Shown one piece after another: positions 60,069-64,000 of a stretch of DNA of 64,000 nt. Position 1 is the first letter of the stretch. Every line of letters starts with the position of its first letter. Source of the DNA: Exiguobacterium marinum DSM 16307 (GTDB lineage Bacteria; Bacillota; Bacilli; Exiguobacteriales; Exiguobacteriaceae); NCBI RefSeq assembly GCF_000620845.1, contig NZ_KK211189.1, forward strand, positions 1,193,662 to 1,257,661. The letters run 5' to 3'. The notes beneath the pieces were generated by a model. The model searched no databases, was not told the origin of the DNA, and saw only the letters and a program-made list of their open reading frames with translations. Made by a program: the position numbers and the translations under genes.

Positions 60069-61360
60069 GAGGAATCGCCTCCTTGTTTATGTCCGCCGAT
60101 TAAACGTTGGCGCGTCCGGAGCGGACTGTCTTTTAGTAGGCTCGACGCCGGTCGGATCGTGCCGCGACCGAACCGGACGTTCAGACCGTCAATCAAATCG
60201 AGGAAGTCGAGCCGTTTCGCCTTCGCCCATTCGTCTTCGAAGAACGATAACTGGACGTGGTCGCTCCGCGGCTCGAGCTTGCCGAGAGCGACCGAGACGT
60301 ATCGCACGGCCTCCGTCTCTTCCCAGCCGTCTAAAAATAACTGCACTAAGATGGGGAGAAACTCTTGCTCGTCCGCTGTGAAGCGGGGGAGCTTCTTTTG
60401 TTTACTGAAGCCACCCCGGTCGCTCGTTCGCGTATAGCGCACCCCGAGGTGGAGCGTCCCCCCGACGAGTCCCGCTTGCCGTGTCCGCATGCCGACCTCG
60501 ACCGCGATCGCCTGTAAGACGAGCCGGATTGCGGAATACGTCGTGTAGTCTTTCATGAGGGTGATGCCGTGTCCGATCGACTTCGGTCGCGTCCGTTTCG
60601 CCCCGAACAAGGAGCTCGCTGGCAGGATGGTCGGCGACTCGTCGATGCCCCAGGCGTGATGCCAAAGTTCTGCACCGATCACACCGAACTTTTCATGAAG
60701 GGATTCGAGCGGATAGCGGGCCAAGTCCCCAATCGTCCATATACCGAGCCGCTGCAGGTGGACCGCCATCTTCGTGCCGACGCCCCACATCTTCTCAACC
60801 GGGGCCGGATGGATGAGTCGTTCGACGTCTTGGAGAAGGCACGTGGCGACACCCTTCTTTTTCGCATGCAAATCGAGGACGAGCTTGGCGAGGACGTTGT
60901 TCGGTCCGATGCCGATGGTGACGGGAATCCCTGTATAGCGAAAAATCGTCGCACGCATGAGGTGGGCGACGTGCTCGTCACTTCCGAACAGTCGCTCCGT
61001 CCCGGTCATGTCGACGAGCGTCTCGTCAATCGAATAGACGCGAATCGCCTCGGGCGGGGCGAACTGATGAAGGATGTGGATGATTTGGATGGAAACGTTC
61101 AAATAATGACTCATCCGCGCCTCGGCATAGAGGACGTCTTGCCGTTCGTGCCACGGGAGGCGGTCGATGTGGAAGCGACGTGACCCGGTCTTGATGCCGA
61201 GCTGTTTCATCTTCGGGGTCGCCGCGAGGACGAGCGCCCCGCTGTCCCGGAGGTTCGAGAGGACGACGAGCTTCGTGTGATAAGGATTTTTGTTGCGCGC
61301 GGCACACTCACAACTGGCATAGAACGAGACGCTGTCGATACAAAAGATTCGTCTGCGCAT
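60065..61360 (-). CDS. uvrX: Y-family DNA polymerase (UvrX/YqjW, UmuC-like)
   Basis: The 431-residue protein has the Y-family palm: [13 protein letters not shown]-like [32 protein letters not shown] and [15 protein letters not shown] with the acidic pair SIDE. Two helix-hairpin-helix elements follow ([17 protein letters not shown]) and a little-finger domain. Such polymerases copy past damaged bases at the cost of mutation. ATG 61360 is used because AAAGGAG lies upstream; the frame runs 20 codons further but crosses the LexA box. A LexA operator and promoter lie directly upstream. Confidence 0.92.
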   Translation of the reverse strand: MRRRIFCIDSVSFYASCECAARNKNPYHTKLVVLSNLRDSGALVLAATPKMKQLGIKTGSRRFHIDRLPWHERQDVLYAEARMSHYLNVSIQIIHILHQFAPPEAIRVYSIDETLVDMTGTERLFGSDEHVAHLMRATIFRYTGIPVTIGIGPNNVLAKLVLDLHAKKKGVATCLLQDVERLIHPAPVEKMWGVGTKMAVHLQRLGIWTIGDLARYPLESLHEKFGVIGAELWHHAWGIDESPTILPASSLFGAKRTRPKSIGHGITLMKDYTTYSAIRLVLQAIAVEVGMRTRQAGLVGGTLHLGVRYTRTSDRGGFSKQKKLPRFTADEQEFLPILVQLFLDGWEETEAVRYVSVALGKLEPRSDHVQLSFFEDEWAKAKRLDFLDLIDGLNVRFGRGTIRPASSLLKDSPLRTRQRLIGGHKQGGDSS

Positions 61361-61379
61361 CGTCACCACTCCTTTTTTA

Positions 61380-61430
61380 CGAACAAATGTTCTGTTTTTT
61401 TCATCGTAACACGGTCTCACGTCATCTCAA
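61380..61430 (-). promoter_or_regulatory. Promoter and LexA box of the uvrX-yolD operon
   Basis: CGAACAAATGTTCT (61380-61393) matches the LexA consensus CGAACNNNNGTTCG except at the last base. On the minus strand TTGAGA (61425-61430) and TACGAT (61403-61408) are 16 bp apart, placing LexA over the transcription start. Confidence 0.8.
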
Positions 61431-61613
61431 ATAGTGAATTGAAAATATTTTTACAAAGATTTTTTGAAAATTACCCAAAATTTATAGGTTTTCACGTGTC
61501 TAAAAACCAACTTTTAGGAAGTTTTCGTAAAAAAGTATCCGAATTGGTTCGATTTTCGTTATAATAGACGAGTATGTAAGTGATGAATTGATAGAAAGAT
61601 GGAGGCTATTAGT

Positions 61614-63980
61614 GTGATCCAATTTGTAAAACAGTTAACGAATGATCAAAGCCGGCGTTTGAAAGCGTATGAACGACGGGTCGCGCGTATTAATGGATTA
61701 GAGACAACGATGAAAGCCCTCTCGGATGACGAGATGCGTACATATACGGAGACGCTCAAAGCACGTCTCTTGGATGGAAAGAAAGTGGATGACATCGCGG
61801 AAGAAGGGTTCGCTCTCGTCCGAGAAGCGTCGGTCCGTGTGCTCGGCATGCGTCACTATGACGTCCAGCTCATCGGTGGATTTGCCCTCCTCGAAGGGAA
61901 CATCTCGGAGATGCCGACCGGGGAAGGGAAGACGCTCGTCGCCGCCTTACCGAGTTACGTCAAGGCACTCGAAGGAAAAGGCGTCCACGTCATCACGGTG
62001 AACGATTATTTGGCGAGACGTGACGCCGAACAGATCGGGAAGATTCATGACTTCCTCGGGTTGACGGTCGGCTTGAACGTACCAGACATCGAGGCGGACG
62101 AGAAGCGTTCCGCGTATCAGGCAGATATCACGTATGGGGTCGGGACAGAGTTCGGATTCGACTACTTGCGTGACAACCTTGTCCATAAGCCGGAAGAACG
62201 GGTCCAACGCCCGTTCCATTTCGCAATCGTCGATGAAGTCGACAGCATCTTGATCGATGAGGCGAAGACACCGCTCATCATCGCGCAAAAGGACCGATCG
62301 CACATTCGGTTGAAACAATTGGCGCAACAGATCATTTCCGAGTTCGGTGAGACCGATTACGAGGTCGACCTCGAGTCGAGATCTGCGACTTTCACGGAAG
62401 AAGGAATCGTCAAGATTGAAGAGCTGTTCGCCATCGACAATCTGTTCAGCGCCTCGCATCAGGTGCTCTATCACTATCTCGTCCAGGCGCTCCGGGCGAA
62501 CGTCTTGTTCGAGCTCGACGTCGATTATATCGTCCGTGAAGACAAGATTGAACTGATCGATTTGTTCACGGGACGCATCATGGAAGGGCGGAGCTTGTCG
62601 GAAGGGTTGCATCAGGCGCTCGAGGCGAAAGAAGGCGTCACGATCACCGAAGAGAACAAGACGACGGCGGAAATTACGATCCAGCACTATTTCCGCATGT
62701 ATCCGCTCGTCGGTGGGATGACGGGGACGGCCCAGACGTCACGCCAAGAGTTTTTGAAGACGTACAACATGGACGTCGTCCAAGTGCCGACGAACCGCGA
62801 ACGTCAGCGTGTCGACCATCCGGACCGCATCTTCATGACGACCGAGCAAAAGTATGCGGCGGTCACTGAAAAAGTGGCGGAACTGCATGCGACGGGACGT
62901 CCGGTGTTGATTGGGACGACCTCGATCGCACAGTCAGAAGCGATCAGCAAGCACTTGAAGAAGAAGCGGATCGAACATGACGTGTTGAACGCGAAGACGG
63001 TCGCACAGGAAGCGGACATCATCGCAGATGCCGGTCAGTTCGGCAAAGTGACGATTGCGACGAACATGGCCGGACGTGGGACGGATATCACGCTCGATGC
63101 AAAAGCGAAGGAAGCGGACGGTCTCTTTGTCGTTGGGACGGAGCGCCACGAGTCAAAACGTGTCGACAATCAGCTCCGCGGTCGTTCGGGGCGTCAAGGC
63201 GACCCGGGTGCGACCGAGTTCTTCGTCTCGCTCGAAGATGAGATCGTGAAACGTTATGCGGCGCAAAAGTTAGAACGCGTGGAGAAGAAGTTGAAGCCGA
63301 GCGCGACAGGTGAGGTCTCAACGAAAGATGCGATCGAGATCATCGAATATGCGCAGACGACGATTGAAGGACTCGGCGTCTCGATTCGGGACTACTTGTT
63401 CAAACTCGATGACGTCTTGAACGAGCAGCGGAATATCATCTATACGATTCGTAACCAGGCCGTCAACGCCGATGCGGATGCCATTACGAAAAACGTCCTC
63501 GGCATGATGCGTCTCGCCCTCGAGAACAGCATCGACATGCATGTGTCGGATGAACTCGTGCCTGAGGAATGGCCGATCGATGAGTTGAAAGAAGACTTGC
63601 GCTACTTGACGATGCAGGAGCCGACATGGGCAAATGACATCGCGGATACGCGTGAACTGAAGGATGCCTTAAACGACTGGATGGAGACCATCATCGCTAC
63701 GACGGCGTCACGCCTCGAACAGGACGACATCGTCCTCTTCGCGAAAGAGTCGCTTCTTCGTGCCGTCGACATGAAGTGGACGGATCATTTGACGACGATG
63801 AGCGGATTGAAAGAAGGGATCGGTCTTCGTAGCTACGGTCAGGAAGACCCGAGCCGTCAGTTCGGAAAAGAAGGACTTGAAATCTTCGAACAGACGTATA
63901 TCAATATCGCACGGGATGTCACGACGGAACTATGCCAGCTCGACCGCTACTTCGCAGAGATGGCAGAGGAGGAAGTATAA
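61614..63980 (+). CDS. secA2: Accessory preprotein translocase ATPase SecA2
   Basis: The 788-residue protein has the SecA motor: Walker A MPTGEGKTLVA, DEAD-type VDEVDSILIDEA, the preprotein cross-linking region, and helicase motif MAGRGTDITL with RGRSGRQGDPG. It ends at LDRYFAEMAEEEV without the Cys-rich zinc-binding C-terminus (CxCxSGxxxxxCH) of house-keeping SecA in Bacillales. Together with the slightly short length this marks SecA2, which exports a small set of surface proteins in Listeria and B. anthracis. GTG 61614 is 8 nt after GGAGG; the ATG at 61599 overlaps that site. A gene overlaps its stop by one base. Confidence 0.85.
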   Translation: MIQFVKQLTNDQSRRLKAYERRVARINGLETTMKALSDDEMRTYTETLKARLLDGKKVDDIAEEGFALVREASVRVLGMRHYDVQLIGGFALLEGNISEMPTGEGKTLVAALPSYVKALEGKGVHVITVNDYLARRDAEQIGKIHDFLGLTVGLNVPDIEADEKRSAYQADITYGVGTEFGFDYLRDNLVHKPEERVQRPFHFAIVDEVDSILIDEAKTPLIIAQKDRSHIRLKQLAQQIISEFGETDYEVDLESRSATFTEEGIVKIEELFAIDNLFSASHQVLYHYLVQALRANVLFELDVDYIVREDKIELIDLFTGRIMEGRSLSEGLHQALEAKEGVTITEENKTTAEITIQHYFRMYPLVGGMTGTAQTSRQEFLKTYNMDVVQVPTNRERQRVDHPDRIFMTTEQKYAAVTEKVAELHATGRPVLIGTTSIAQSEAISKHLKKKRIEHDVLNAKTVAQEADIIADAGQFGKVTIATNMAGRGTDITLDAKAKEADGLFVVGTERHESKRVDNQLRGRSGRQGDPGATEFFVSLEDEIVKRYAAQKLERVEKKLKPSATGEVSTKDAIEIIEYAQTTIEGLGVSIRDYLFKLDDVLNEQRNIIYTIRNQAVNADADAITKNVLGMMRLALENSIDMHVSDELVPEEWPIDELKEDLRYLTMQEPTWANDIADTRELKDALNDWMETIIATTASRLEQDDIVLFAKESLLRAVDMKWTDHLTTMSGLKEGIGLRSYGQEDPSRQFGKEGLEIFEQTYINIARDVTTELCQLDRYFAEMAEEEV

Positions 63981-64000
63981 TGTTAGGATTTCGTAAACGT
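63980..64000 (+). CDS. Start of a gene coupled to secA2, cut by the window end
   Basis: TAATG joins the secA2 stop and an ATG that opens MLGFRKR. Ribosome site GAGGAGG lies inside the secA2 end. Only seven codons are visible. A one-base overlap suggests the product works with SecA2, but its identity cannot be told. Confidence 0.5.

Overview
The window is chromosomal DNA of a low-to-mid-GC Firmicute of the order Bacillales. The most likely genus is Exiguobacterium. The evidence is the Bacillus-type gene order (ftsEX-ctp-minJ, uvrBA-yvlB-hprK-lgt-ppaX, trxB-rapZ-yvcK-whiA, cggR-gapA-pgk-tpiA-gpmI-eno, secG-est-rnr-smpB-ssrA), roughly 50% GC core genes, and Bacillus-style LexA, CtsR, CcpA and CggR operators. 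The genus is an inference from overall character; no database search was possible.

Layout. (1) 1-2.3 kb: the 3' part of a BCCT osmolyte transporter, then a tnpB-only IS200/IS605-type element. (2) 2.5-8.3 kb: cell division and wall genes (ftsE, ftsX, an M23 hydrolase, a Ctp protease, a MinJ-like protein). (3) 8.3-10.6 kb: glpFK on the minus strand with a cre site. (4) 11-20.5 kb: uvrBA behind a LexA box, a YvlB-like protein, hprK-lgt-ppaX and an acyltransferase. (5) 20.8-28.4 kb: a TPR protein, trxB, rapZ-yvcK-whiA, small proteins, and clpP behind a CtsR box. (6) 28.6-37.4 kb: tRNA-Arg, rpoN, a glutaredoxin and the complete lower-glycolysis operon under CggR. (7) 37.5-46.4 kb: a small Cys-rich protein, galU and two glycosyltransferases, a YitT protein, secG, an esterase, rnr and smpB. 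(8) 46.4-56.5 kb: ssrA (tmRNA) followed by an AT-rich accessory island. (9) 56.6-64 kb: an SDR protein, a SulP transporter, an SOS-regulated Y-family polymerase with a YolD partner, and a secA2-like ATPase.

The island is the most interesting part. It holds an ISL3-family and an IS3-family insertion sequence, a Septu-like defence pair (ATPase plus HNH nuclease) with a third GNAT gene, a degenerate copy of the last ~108 nt of ssrA, and a stand-alone reverse transcriptase with a YCDD active site. Upstream of the RT is a ~280-nt non-coding segment with its own promoter and at least five hairpins. That architecture matches defence-associated reverse transcriptases of the DRT2 (UG2) kind, whose ncRNA is copied by rolling-circle reverse transcription. 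Three copies of one small membrane-protein gene (decayed, 3' fragment, intact) punctuate the island. Together with the ssrA fragment they suggest repeated insertion of defence cassettes at the tmRNA 3' end. No integrase remains in the window.

Many predicted starts were moved downstream to the codon properly spaced from a Shine-Dalgarno sequence; the reasons are given per gene.
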